Assembly (NCBI RefSeq): GCF_900547735.1
Contig: NZ_URHZ01000066.1
Location: forward strand, 1-31,795
Direction of reading: 5' to 3'
Length of the DNA: 31,795 bases
Source of the DNA: an uncultured Clostridium sp.
GTDB lineage: Bacteria > Bacillota > Clostridia > Lachnospirales > Lachnospiraceae
Below are positions 8,208 through 15,968 of this stretch, in pieces. The notes below the pieces were generated by a model that made no database searches, had not been told where the DNA came from, and saw only the letters and a program-made list of their open reading frames with translations. Each line of letters opens with the position of its first letter. Position 1 is the stretch's first letter. The translations under genes were made by a program, and so were the position numbers.

Positions 8208-9830
8208 ATGAGTATTCCGGGGGAAGAGCTTATGGAGGCGTCAAAGCGAAGGGGAAAACGTAAAAGGATTATTTTTGCAGTCATTATTGTGGTTGTGAAC
8301 ATAGCGGTTGTACTGGCAGTCGGCAGGGTGGAACGAAATACGATCAACAAAAGCCTGACGGATCACGCGATGAGCGCAAAGGTCGGTTTTGAAGATGTCA
8401 TGAACGATTATGAGCGCTCTTTCCAACTGTTTGTGCAGATGATGTCGCGGGAAATTGAAAACAATCCGGATCCCGATATTATATGGGATTATCTTAAAAA
8501 TATCGACAAGAAGCTGCTTGCAATCGAGGGGGAGACGTATGACGGCCTGTACATGTATTACCGGGGCAGGTACCTTTACAGCTGGGATACCCCCTATTCC
8601 GTCTACGAGGAGAGCGGTTACGTGGCAACGGAACGTCCCTGGTATAAGGATGCTGCGGCCGGGATGGGAGGAATCGTTTTTACTCCTCCTTATATGAGCT
8701 ATGCAAACCACTACATATTGACGACCATCTCCCAGCTCCAGCCGGACGGCGAGACGGTATTTGCCTATGATATCAAGATGGCCGATATCCAGAGCCTGGT
8801 TACTTCCATGGAGCAGTACAAAAACGCCCAGATGATGGTGTGCGACGGCAGCGGAACCGTAATCGGAAGCACCAAAGAAGAGTATCTGGGGGGAGATTTA
8901 TATTCAACCCTGGACGAGGCGGCCTTGGCGGTGGAGACGGCAAAGAACGATTTGGCCGCGATTGCCGATCAGAATTCGGAGGAAGCGGTCAAGCTGAGGG
9001 AGACTGCCGATTCCGCAGCGGCTTTTTATGGATTCCGAAGCCAGTTTGAGGACGGCCTTCAGGCGGTCAGCCGGGGCGGCGGAGAATCGGTTCCTTTCAA
9101 GATGGACGGAAAGAAATATTACGGCTGTCTGCTGAAAGGAAACGGCTTTGATTTCCTGGTCTTTGTCCCGGCCGCTTCCATACTTACCGCGACGATGGAC
9201 ATCTGGCTGATTCCGATTCTCGTCACGGAACTGCTGCTTATCTATGTTCTGAGCCGTGTCAGCGTAGATCAGAAAAACAGGGAGCTGAAGGAGGCTTATG
9301 TGGAACTCGGACAGACGCAGAGGCGTCTTGAGATCGCGCTCAGCGCCGCCCAGAAAGCTGCGGCGGTCGACGATCTGACCGGAATGATGAATCTCAAATC
9401 CTTCCGCAAGGAGATGAACGAGGTTCTGGAGACGACCGAACAGAGCGGAATCCTGATTATGATAGATGGAGACCATTTTAAACAGGTCAATGATAATTAC
9501 GGGCACAGCGTGGGAGATGAAGTGATTAAACTGACGGCACAGATGATCATCGGCCGTATCAGGACAATCGACCTTGCGTCCAGGCTCCACGGCGATGAAT
9601 TCGCCATCTTTGTCGCCCACACTTCGGATTATTCCGTAGCGGAAAAGATTATGAAGGATATCAACGACACTCTGGCCGCGGAGGCAAAACGAAGGAATAT
9701 GCCTTCCATCACACTGTCGGCCGGCGCTGCTGTCGTCAACCCCGGCGACAAATACTCGGTTGTCGCAAAGGCGGCGGATGCGGCTCTGTATGTGGCAAAG
9801 GAGTCGCACAACGGAGGATTTTCCTGTTAA
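8208..9830 (+). CDS. Membrane sensor diguanylate cyclase-like protein (dCache plus GGDEF, HGDEF variant)
   Basis: A 540-residue protein with a membrane helix near 20-42, a large extracellular double-Cache-like sensor (about 45-320, with RPWYKDA and TPPYMS typical of dCache) and a second helix near 326-348. A short coiled linker leads to a GGDEF domain (about 380-540). The domain has DDLTGMMN, DGDHFKQVNDNYGHSVGDE and the signature loop written HGDEF (461-465) instead of GGDEF. The allosteric inhibition site RxxD is intact (RTID, 452-455), exactly five residues before the signature. It may therefore still make cyclic di-GMP, or only bind it; the sequence cannot settle this. An in-frame ATG at 8232 is an alternative start with a comparable ribosome site. 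It is monocistronic, between two terminators. Confidence 0.9.
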   Translation: MSIPGEELMEASKRRGKRKRIIFAVIIVVVNIAVVLAVGRVERNTINKSLTDHAMSAKVGFEDVMNDYERSFQLFVQMMSREIENNPDPDIIWDYLKNIDKKLLAIEGETYDGLYMYYRGRYLYSWDTPYSVYEESGYVATERPWYKDAAAGMGGIVFTPPYMSYANHYILTTISQLQPDGETVFAYDIKMADIQSLVTSMEQYKNAQMMVCDGSGTVIGSTKEEYLGGDLYSTLDEAALAVETAKNDLAAIADQNSEEAVKLRETADSAAAFYGFRSQFEDGLQAVSRGGGESVPFKMDGKKYYGCLLKGNGFDFLVFVPAASILTATMDIWLIPILVTELLLIYVLSRVSVDQKNRELKEAYVELGQTQRRLEIALSAAQKAAAVDDLTGMMNLKSFRKEMNEVLETTEQSGILIMIDGDHFKQVNDNYGHSVGDEVIKLTAQMIIGRIRTIDLASRLHGDEFAIFVAHTSDYSVAEKIMKDINDTLAAEAKRRNMPSITLSAGAAVVNPGDKYSVVAKAADAALYVAKESHNGGFSC

Positions 9831-9835
9831 TAAAT

Positions 9836-9873
9836 AACCTGTGTCCCTGCCTATGCCGGGGCGCAGGTTTTTT
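9836..9873 (+). terminator. Intrinsic terminator
   Basis: AACCTGtGtCCC pairs with GGGgCgCAGGTT (to 9869) and is followed by TTTT. It ends the diguanylate-cyclase-like gene. Confidence 0.75.
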
Positions 9874-9912
9874 ATTGCAAGAAAATCGTAAATGGAAAAC
9901 GGATATTTTTTG

Positions 9913-9921
9913 TGTTATGAT
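9913..9921 (+). promoter_or_regulatory. Extended -10 promoter for the HTH/ferredoxin gene
   Basis: TGTTATGAT combines a TGn extension with TATGAT, about 35 bases before the ATG. The -35 region is poor. Confidence 0.5.
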
Positions 9922-9956
9922 ATAAAATATGACTTATCAGGAAAGGACTGACAGAA

Positions 9957-11279
9957 ATGGGACACATTACATCAAAGGATGCCCACAAGAGCCTGGAGGA
10001 ACGCATCAACTGGTTTACTCAGGGCGCTCCGGCATCGGATACGCTGTATAAGATTTTACAGGTGCTTTTTACGGAAAAGGAAGCCAGGGTTATGGCCATG
10101 CTTCCCGTAAGACCTTTTACACTAAAGAGAGCGGCTCATATCTGGAATACTTCGGAGGCAAAGGCGGAGAAGGTGCTCGACCATCTCTGCGAGAAAGCGC
10201 TTCTGGTGGATTCCTGGCATAATGGGGTCAGAAAATTTGTCATCCCGCCGCCAATGGCAGGATTTTTCGAGTTTGCCCTGATGCGCACCAGGGGCGATAT
10301 CGATCAGAAATACCTGAGTGAGCTTTACTATCAGTATATGAACGTGGAGGAGGACTTTGTAAAGGATCTCTTCTATGCGACGGAGACAAAACTGGGCCGC
10401 GTGTTTGTCCAGGAACCGGTGCTCGGCAATGAGAATATGAGCCATATTCTGGATTATGAAAGGGCCAGCCATATCGTGGAGGAAGCGGATTATATCGGTC
10501 TGGGGCTCTGTTACTGCCGCCATAAAGCGGCTCATACGGGCCATCCCTGCGAGATAGACGCTCCGCTTGACGTCTGTCTGACCTTCGGCAATGTGGCCCG
10601 TTCCCTGGCGGAACATGGAGGACATGCCAGACTGATTTCCAAAGAAGAGGCAATGGACGCGCTGGAGCGTTCTTATGATGCCAATCTGGTGCAGATCGGC
10701 GAAAATGTGAGGGAATATCCGGCATTTGTCTGCAACTGCTGCGGATGCTGCTGTGAAGCGCTTCAGGCCGCCAGACGGTTTGCCCCGATGCAGCCGGTGG
10801 CGACGACGAATTACATTCCGGCAATCGATCAGAAGACCTGTATCGGCTGCGGCAAATGTGCAAAAGTCTGTCCTGTGCTGGCGGTTAAGATGGAGGATGA
10901 GTTATCTCCGGAGACGGGGGAGAAGACCGGCAGGAAGAAGGCGGTAGTGGACCGGGATATCTGTCTCGGCTGCGGCGTCTGTGTGAGAAACTGCCCGGTG
11001 GGAGCCATCCAACTGGAGAAACGGCCCGTACAGATTATCACGCCGGTCAACAGCACGCACCGTTTCGTGCTGCAGGCGATTGAGAAGGGAACCCTGCAGA
11101 ACCTGATATTTGACAATGAGGCATTCGCCAACCACAGGGCCCTGGCCGCCGTCTTCGGGACCATCCTGAAGCTGCCGCCCGTAAAGCAGGCACTGGCAAG
11201 CAAGCAGTTTAAATCCATCTATCTGGACAGGCTTCTGTCCGCACAGATAGAAAAACAGAAGGTGGAACAGAAGCAGTAA
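9957..11279 (+). CDS. Cysteine-rich winged-HTH / double [4Fe-4S] ferredoxin protein
   Basis: A 440-residue cytoplasmic protein. Residues ~30-100 read as a winged-helix-like domain (KEARVMAMLPVRPFTLKRAA and following). The centre has unusual cysteine groups: CYCRH at 185-189, further cysteines in HPCEID and DVCLTFG, and CNCCGCCCE at 259-267. A standard 2x[4Fe-4S] ferredoxin pair follows, with CIGCGKCAKVCP from 295 and CLGCGVCVRNCP from 336, then an ~85-residue tail. Similar uncharacterised oxidoreductase-like proteins occur in anaerobes (COG1145 type, from memory). The HTH could be structural, so a redox-sensing regulator and an electron carrier are both possible. It starts a plus-strand group with the LURP-one and L,D-transpeptidase genes. 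Confidence 0.85.
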   Translation: MGHITSKDAHKSLEERINWFTQGAPASDTLYKILQVLFTEKEARVMAMLPVRPFTLKRAAHIWNTSEAKAEKVLDHLCEKALLVDSWHNGVRKFVIPPPMAGFFEFALMRTRGDIDQKYLSELYYQYMNVEEDFVKDLFYATETKLGRVFVQEPVLGNENMSHILDYERASHIVEEADYIGLGLCYCRHKAAHTGHPCEIDAPLDVCLTFGNVARSLAEHGGHARLISKEEAMDALERSYDANLVQIGENVREYPAFVCNCCGCCCEALQAARRFAPMQPVATTNYIPAIDQKTCIGCGKCAKVCPVLAVKMEDELSPETGEKTGRKKAVVDRDICLGCGVCVRNCPVGAIQLEKRPVQIITPVNSTHRFVLQAIEKGTLQNLIFDNEAFANHRALAAVFGTILKLPPVKQALASKQFKSIYLDRLLSAQIEKQKVEQKQ

Positions 11280-11327
11280 CGGCTACAAAAGAGACAAACA
11301 CAAAGGACAAAAAAGAGGGAGGACCGG

Positions 11328-11804
11328 ATGCCCAGATTATTAATCAGACAGAGAGTGTTTTCATGGAGCGATACTTATGATGTATACGGCGAGGATGAGA
11401 GTCCGCGGTATTTTGTGAAAGCCGAATTCCTGTCGCTGACCCACCAGATCCACGTCTATGACAGCCGTACGGGGGAAGAACTCGGCGCAGTCAGAGAGGC
11501 CTTTTTAACGCTGATGCCGAGATTTGAAATCGAGATCGGCGGACGGATTATGGGGCAGGTCGAAAAGCGGTTTACGCTGTTCAGGCCCAAATACGAGGTC
11601 GATTTTAACGGATGGCGGGTGGAAGGCGATTTCCTGGGATGGGATTACGGCATTTATAACGAGTGTTCGGCCATCATGCACATCGAAAAGGAATTTCTGC
11701 ACTGGGGCGACACCTATGTGCTGCAATACGACGATCCGGAGGATGAACTTCTGGGTCTGATGCTTGTTATTGCAATCGATGCGGCAAACTGCAGCAATGG
11801 ATAA
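11328..11804 (+). CDS. LURP-one-related (tubby-like) family protein
   Basis: A 158-residue protein rich in beta-strand patterns, matching the LURP-one-related / DUF567 fold. It has an N-terminal RQRVFSWSDTYDVYGED, a central LTHQIHVYDSRTGEELG, then FTLFRPKYEVDFNGW and DYGIYNECSAIMHIEKE. The length is typical for bacterial members, whose function is unknown; related folds bind membrane phosphoinositides or scramble lipids in eukaryotes. GAGGGAGGA precedes the ATG. It lies 48 bp after the ferredoxin gene with no terminator seen, so co-transcription is likely. Confidence 0.85.
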   Translation: MPRLLIRQRVFSWSDTYDVYGEDESPRYFVKAEFLSLTHQIHVYDSRTGEELGAVREAFLTLMPRFEIEIGGRIMGQVEKRFTLFRPKYEVDFNGWRVEGDFLGWDYGIYNECSAIMHIEKEFLHWGDTYVLQYDDPEDELLGLMLVIAIDAANCSNG

Positions 11805-11884
11805 ATGCGGCAGATGCCGGAGGAATTGGTAATACAGGAATGGATATAGAATGGCTGAGCATGGACAGAAAGGAATTTGCCCTG

Positions 11885-12718
11885 ATGAAAAAGAAGCACA
11901 GAGGAACCGATCGATTATATAAGAAAATCTGCCTGGCGGGACTTGCCGGGCTGATACTTGCGGCTGCAGGTCCCCGGACCGCATTTGCCGCAGACAACAG
12001 CGGCCAGGCGTACGGACCGGCCTGGGAGAGCGAACAGAAGAAAGCCGGACTCCTTACGGAACAGTCCGGGAATACGGAAACAGGAGAGGCCGCCGTCCCC
12101 TATAATGGAGACGTAAACACGCTCAAAGCGGCAAAGGAGGCCTCCCAGCTTATTGTAGCAGTGGGGAATCCTGCCGATCCCGCGCTGGGAACCCTGACCT
12201 GGTATAAAAAGAACCGGGATGGAGTGTTCGCACCCGCATTTTCCGTACCGGCAGTGAGCGGCATGAACGGGATTTCCGGAGACAAGAAGGAGGGGGACAA
12301 GAAGACGCCGGCGGGCGTTTACTCCTTTACCATGGCTTTCGGAATGAAAGATAACCCCGGAAGTATTCTTCCCTACCACAAGGTGGTAAACGGCGATCAT
12401 TTCGTGGATGACGGAAACAGCCGGTATTATAACCGCCTTGTCAATGAATTTGAAGTCCAGAAGGACTGGACTTCCTCCGAGAACCTGATACGCCAGGCGC
12501 CGCATTACAACTATGCCCTGGTCCTGAATTACAACGACGGCTATGTGCCGGGAAAGGGTTCCGCCATTTTCCTGCACTGCCCGAAGGTTGCCAATAATAC
12601 GGGAACCTCCGGCTGTATCAGCATACCGGAAGAGTATATGAAGGAGCTGGTACAAAACGTGGATCAGAATACAAAGATTATCGTAGTCCAGGAGGAAAAA
12701 GATCTGGCGGCGTATTAA
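11885..12718 (+). CDS. Secreted L,D-transpeptidase (YkuD-type catalytic domain)
   Basis: A 277-residue exported enzyme expected to form 3-3 peptidoglycan cross-links or attach proteins to the wall. The start at 11885 is chosen because AAAGGAA lies 9 bases upstream and it gives a normal signal peptide (KICLAGLAGLILAAAG, cut likely after AFA). The in-frame ATG at 11840 would add 15 odd residues. The catalytic region begins near residue 75 (QLIVAV..). It has DKKTPAGVYSF, a histidine at ~231 (FLHC) and the catalytic Cys at ~244 in GTSGCIS, the spacing seen in YkuD/YafK enzymes. No SH3 or peptidoglycan-binding repeat is present. Confidence 0.92.
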   Translation: MKKKHRGTDRLYKKICLAGLAGLILAAAGPRTAFAADNSGQAYGPAWESEQKKAGLLTEQSGNTETGEAAVPYNGDVNTLKAAKEASQLIVAVGNPADPALGTLTWYKKNRDGVFAPAFSVPAVSGMNGISGDKKEGDKKTPAGVYSFTMAFGMKDNPGSILPYHKVVNGDHFVDDGNSRYYNRLVNEFEVQKDWTSSENLIRQAPHYNYALVLNYNDGYVPGKGSAIFLHCPKVANNTGTSGCISIPEEYMKELVQNVDQNTKIIVVQEEKDLAAY

Positions 12719-12984
12719 GGCGCATTAAAAAGAAAAGAGCGAAATGTGCGGGCGGACCGCCTGAGTACGCTTTCCTTTTCAAATTCATAAGAGAATGTCA
12801 TAAAACAATGTCATAAAAGAGTGGCACCATTTCCTTCTTCGCCGTCGGCGGGGGGAGATGAGTGCCTTATTTTATTGAGCGGCAATGAAAAGTTCGCGAA
12901 GCGTGCTTTTCGCTGTTGTTGTGAATAGTAACAAATATTAAGAATGAGTAAGAGAAAAGCAAAAAAGACGCTGGAAAAATCAGG
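12719..12984. other. Intergenic stretch before the serpin
   Basis: The 339 bases between the L,D-transpeptidase stop and the serpin start hold no convincing gene. Several GC-rich hairpins are visible: GGCG/CGCC at 12751-12761 inside a looser A-rich/T-rich stem (about 12729-12781), which may be the transpeptidase terminator; CGCC/GGCG near 12841; and GCGAAGC/GCTTTTCGC near 12897-12912. An upstream in-frame extension of the serpin ORF (from 12944) is best explained as chance. Confidence 0.45.
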
Positions 12985-12990
12985 TATAAT
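12985..12990 (+). promoter_or_regulatory. Probable -10 element of the serpin gene
   Basis: A perfect TATAAT with only a weak -35 (A-rich) 17 bases upstream. Transcription would start near 12997, about 60 nt before the chosen serpin ATG and inside the upstream extension, which supports the later start. Confidence 0.5.
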
Positions 12991-13057
12991 GGGAGCATGG
13001 AATAAGCCGTGCGGGTTCCGGGGACGGAACGGGCGGCCGAAAAAGAGGAGGAAACTT

Positions 13058-14356
13058 ATGAAAAAAGCAGGATGGAAACAGAAAAAAACAGCCGCGCTCT
13101 GCGGACTGGCGCTTCTCGCGATGGCCGGGGGTATCCTGGGAGGCTGCGGCAAAGGCGTACGGACGAACCAGGATGATTCGGCGGTAAACCCGTCCTACCC
13201 GGAAGGGATAGACAGCGACAAGGACTGGGAAAAATGGAGGGAGTATATGGACAATAATGAAGTGGATCCGTCTTTTATTGAGGAGCAGGCGGATTTTGTA
13301 TTTACAACCGCCAGGGAGCTTCTGGCGGCCAGGGAGGAAAATCTGGTCTATTCCCCGACCAGTCTTTACTACGCCCTGGCTCTGGCGGCTTCCGGAACGG
13401 AGGGGGAGACGGCGGAGGAGCTTTACCGTTTTCTCGGCACAAAAGACAGAGAAAAGGCTGAAGAAAATGCGGGTAAACTCTACCGGACCTTATACTGTGA
13501 CAACTCCATCGGCCAGCTTCGCATCGCGACATCCCTGTGGGTGGGGCGTGATCTGAAGCTGAAGGAAGCGTTCCGGAAGACGGCTGCAGAGCAGTTCTAT
13601 GCCTCCGTCCACAATGTGGATTTTTCGGATGAAAAAACAGGTGGGGAGATGGGAAAATGGGTACAGGAGAATACAAAGGGAACAATTGCGCCGGAGATCA
13701 AAACCGATTCACAGCAGTTGATGCACCTGATGAATACGATTTACTTCTATGATGAATGGATTGACCGGTTTCCCAAATCGGAGACAAAGAAGGGAGATTT
13801 CCACCTTGCGGACGGAACCGCGGTGGAGACGGATTTTATGAACGCCACCTTTGGCTCCCATGGATTCAGCACGGGGGAAGGATATGTAAGATCCGCCCTG
13901 GGGTTGAAAGAGAGTGGTTCCATGGTCTTTGTTCTTCCCGATGAGGGCGTTTCCATCGATTCTTTTCTTGAATCTCCGGAGCGCTTGAGAGAAGCGCTAG
14001 AGAGCGGAGAGAGCCATACGGGGGAGGTGGTATTTAAGGTTCCCAAATTCACTTCGGACAGCCGGAGTGATATAAAAGAGATGATGATGAAACTGGGAAT
14101 CACCGGAATTTTTGAGAACGGGGACTTTTCGGGAATGACGGAGCAGAAGGACATTTTCATCTCCTCCATCACCCAGAACGGGCATATCGGAATCGACGAG
14201 AAGGGCGTGGAGGCATCTGCCTTTACGGATATTGCCTACGCAGGGGCCGCGCTTCCGGACGGCAGGGCGGAGATGATTCTGGACCGTCCTTTCCTGTACG
14301 GCATTAAGAAGAACGGCGTGTGGCTTTTTATCGGGATTTGTGACAATCCCGTTTAA
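13058..14356 (+). CDS. Serpin (serine protease inhibitor), secreted lipoprotein
   Basis: A 432-residue serpin with a lipoprotein signal peptide (lipobox LGGC, Cys30), so it should be anchored outside the cell. Serpin marks are NLVYSPTSLYYALALAASG near 90-108, the strand FVLPDEG, HIGIDEKGVEASAFT and the C-terminal DRPFLYGI.. block. The reactive-loop hinge EKGVEASAFT (381-390) has small residues as needed for loop insertion, so it is probably inhibitory. The loop continues DIAYAGAALPDG. Hinge counting puts P1-P1' near Ala397-Ala398, which suggests an elastase- or subtilisin-like target. ATG 13058 follows AGGAGG. The last 29 bases overlap the convergent TatD-like gene. Confidence 0.93.
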   Translation: MKKAGWKQKKTAALCGLALLAMAGGILGGCGKGVRTNQDDSAVNPSYPEGIDSDKDWEKWREYMDNNEVDPSFIEEQADFVFTTARELLAAREENLVYSPTSLYYALALAASGTEGETAEELYRFLGTKDREKAEENAGKLYRTLYCDNSIGQLRIATSLWVGRDLKLKEAFRKTAAEQFYASVHNVDFSDEKTGGEMGKWVQENTKGTIAPEIKTDSQQLMHLMNTIYFYDEWIDRFPKSETKKGDFHLADGTAVETDFMNATFGSHGFSTGEGYVRSALGLKESGSMVFVLPDEGVSIDSFLESPERLREALESGESHTGEVVFKVPKFTSDSRSDIKEMMMKLGITGIFENGDFSGMTEQKDIFISSITQNGHIGIDEKGVEASAFTDIAYAGAALPDGRAEMILDRPFLYGIKKNGVWLFIGICDNPV

Positions 14357-15167
14357 AACAATTATGAAAGTTTCGGACAATCTGAGATCCGGCTTCTTCC
14401 ACAGGGAGGCGCCGGATTTCTGCCGTCTGTGCCAGGGTGTAGGAGAGGGAGGAACGGATGGAAGAGGATGCGTCCTCAGCGGCGTGGGAGCGGAGTTCTT
14501 CCGGAGCCTCATCAAAGGACCAGGTTACGGCTCCCAGACCGTCGGTTTCGATTAGAATCCGGTCGGCCGGAAGGCCCGCTGCGAGTTTTCTTACATCGGG
14601 ATTCCACCAGACGTCCGGCCCGATGGAAAAATAGCAGTCAAGTTCCAGATACTGTTTCGGAAATTCGGGGGAGGAGTACCAGTGTACCAGATAGGTATTG
14701 GGAAATTCGGAGATCAGGGAGGCGATTCTCTTTTCCTGCCCCTTTGTGTGAAGAATCACGGGCTTTTTCATCCCGCTTGCCATGGCGAGCTGTCCGGTGA
14801 ACACCTTTTCCTGAATGTCCAGAGGGACGTCACACCAGACGCTGTCCATCCCAATCTCCCCGATTACGGAACACTGTGAAAAAAACGGTTCCATATCGCT
14901 TATCCGGAAGCGGTCCGCATACCATGGATGCAGGCCGAAGGTAGGAATGAGAAAACTCTCATTTTCCGGTTCGGAACACAGTGCGGCCAGCCTGTCCGCC
15001 TCCATTGGGTTTGAAGCGCAGAGGAGAGAGGGAATCTTACTTTCCCTGCGCTCCCTGAGTTCTTTGCGTGAGCCGATATGGGCATGGGCATCGCATAAAA
15101 ATCTTAAATCGGTCTGTTCTATTCTGGTCTGTTCTATTCTGGTCTGTTCTATTCTGGTCTGTTCCAT
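14328..15167 (-). CDS. TatD-family metal-dependent hydrolase, last gene of the thi operon
   Basis: A 279-residue TIM-barrel hydrolase. Metal-ligand motifs of the TatD family are visible: DAHAHIG near residue 25, GEIGMD, VILHTKG, VHWYSS and ETDG. Family members are often nucleases, but the sequence is divergent. The start is ATG 15167 (AGGAGG 7 bases upstream); a longer reading to 15215 lacks a ribosome site. The N-terminus is built from a 15-bp unit repeated three times (TRIEQ). It follows thiZ by 49 bp on the same strand behind a TPP riboswitch. A role in thiamine-precursor salvage, for example hydrolysing a pyrimidine derivative, is an inference. Confidence 0.85.
   Translation of the reverse strand: MEQTRIEQTRIEQTRIEQTDLRFLCDAHAHIGSRKELRERRESKIPSLLCASNPMEADRLAALCSEPENESFLIPTFGLHPWYADRFRISDMEPFFSQCSVIGEIGMDSVWCDVPLDIQEKVFTGQLAMASGMKKPVILHTKGQEKRIASLISEFPNTYLVHWYSSPEFPKQYLELDCYFSIGPDVWWNPDVRKLAAGLPADRILIETDGLGAVTWSFDEAPEELRSHAAEDASSSIRSSLSYTLAQTAEIRRLPVEEAGSQIVRNFHNCFKRDCHKSR
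15114..15158 (-). repeat. In-frame 15-bp tandem repeat, three perfect copies
   Basis: On the minus strand the unit ACCAGAATAGAACAG occurs three times in a row. Partial copies flank it: GAACAG after the ATG and ACC after the array. It encodes (TRIEQ)x3. Because 15 is a multiple of three, slippage would change length without breaking the frame. Confidence 0.95.
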
Positions 15168-15216
15168 TTTGACACCTCCTGCCGATGGTCCAATCTCTCT
15201 TTTTACACGAATCATC

Positions 15217-15951
15217 TCAGGTTCGTCCCGACATGATTTCCGAGTGGATCTTCTGCCTCAGATCTCCCTGCCGGTAGAGCCATTCCCTGTTTCTTTCCCT
15301 GTCCGGGATTGTGATTTCACAGGTGATATGGGCCGGCGTCTGGTTGAGAATCAGAATCCGGTCGGAGAGATAGAGCGCCTCATCCATATCGTGTGTGACC
15401 AGGAGCACCGTACGGTTTAACCTGGCCCTCATCCCAATCAGCCAGTCCTGCATATCACCTCTCGTGATGACATCGAGGGCTCCGAACGGCTCGTCCAGAA
15501 GCAGGATGTCCGCCTTGCACAGCGCGGTGCGCAGGAAGGCGGCACGCTGCCTCATGCCTCCGGAAAGGGCGGACGGATATTTGTTTTCATATCCGTCCAG
15601 GCCGAAAGCAGGAAAGTTTTCCGCGGCTTCCCGCTTCATTTCATTGAAAGAACCATGAATCTGTCCGTAAAGGCAGACGTTTTCCAGGATTGTTTTCCAG
15701 GGGAACAGGAGATCATTCTGGGGCATGTAGGCAAAATGCTCCGAGAGTCCGTTCACGGTCCGGCCGTCCACTTGAATCTGGCCGGTTTCCGCCGTGATGA
15801 CCCCGGTCAGGAGCTTGAGAATCGTCGACTTTCCGCAGCCGGAAGGCCCGAGAAGACTTACAAATTCCCCCTCTTTGATGGAAAAATCCAGGGCCTCGAA
15901 CAGTTTTTTGTTTTCATAGGAAAAAGATAAGCCGGATACGTCCAGTTTCAT
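15217..15951 (-). CDS. thiZ: ABC transporter ATP-binding protein, ThiZ-like
   Basis: A 244-residue ATPase of the nitrate/sulfonate/taurine (SsuB/TauB/ThiZ) class. Walker A is GPSGCGKST (35-43), the Q-loop is MPQNDLLFPW, the signature is LSGGMRQR, Walker B is ILLLDEPFGALD and the switch histidine is in LLVTHDMDEAL. It should power import by the ThiX permease. AAAGGA lies 10 bases before the ATG. The order permease, binding protein, ATPase behind a TPP riboswitch supports the ThiXYZ assignment. Confidence 0.92.
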   Translation of the reverse strand: MKLDVSGLSFSYENKKLFEALDFSIKEGEFVSLLGPSGCGKSTILKLLTGVITAETGQIQVDGRTVNGLSEHFAYMPQNDLLFPWKTILENVCLYGQIHGSFNEMKREAAENFPAFGLDGYENKYPSALSGGMRQRAAFLRTALCKADILLLDEPFGALDVITRGDMQDWLIGMRARLNRTVLLVTHDMDEALYLSDRILILNQTPAHITCEITIPDRERNREWLYRQGDLRQKIHSEIMSGRT

Positions 15952-15968
15952 AGTACATCTGTCCTTTC

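Noticed and set aside
12944..13057. N-terminal extension of the serpin ORF
   Set aside because: It precedes or contains the -10 element and lacks a ribosome site, while ATG 13058 has AGGAGG and opens a proper lipoprotein signal peptide.
15114..15158. Possible CRISPR-like repeats
   Set aside because: Units are contiguous 15-bp copies without spacers and lie in frame inside a gene; this is a minisatellite.
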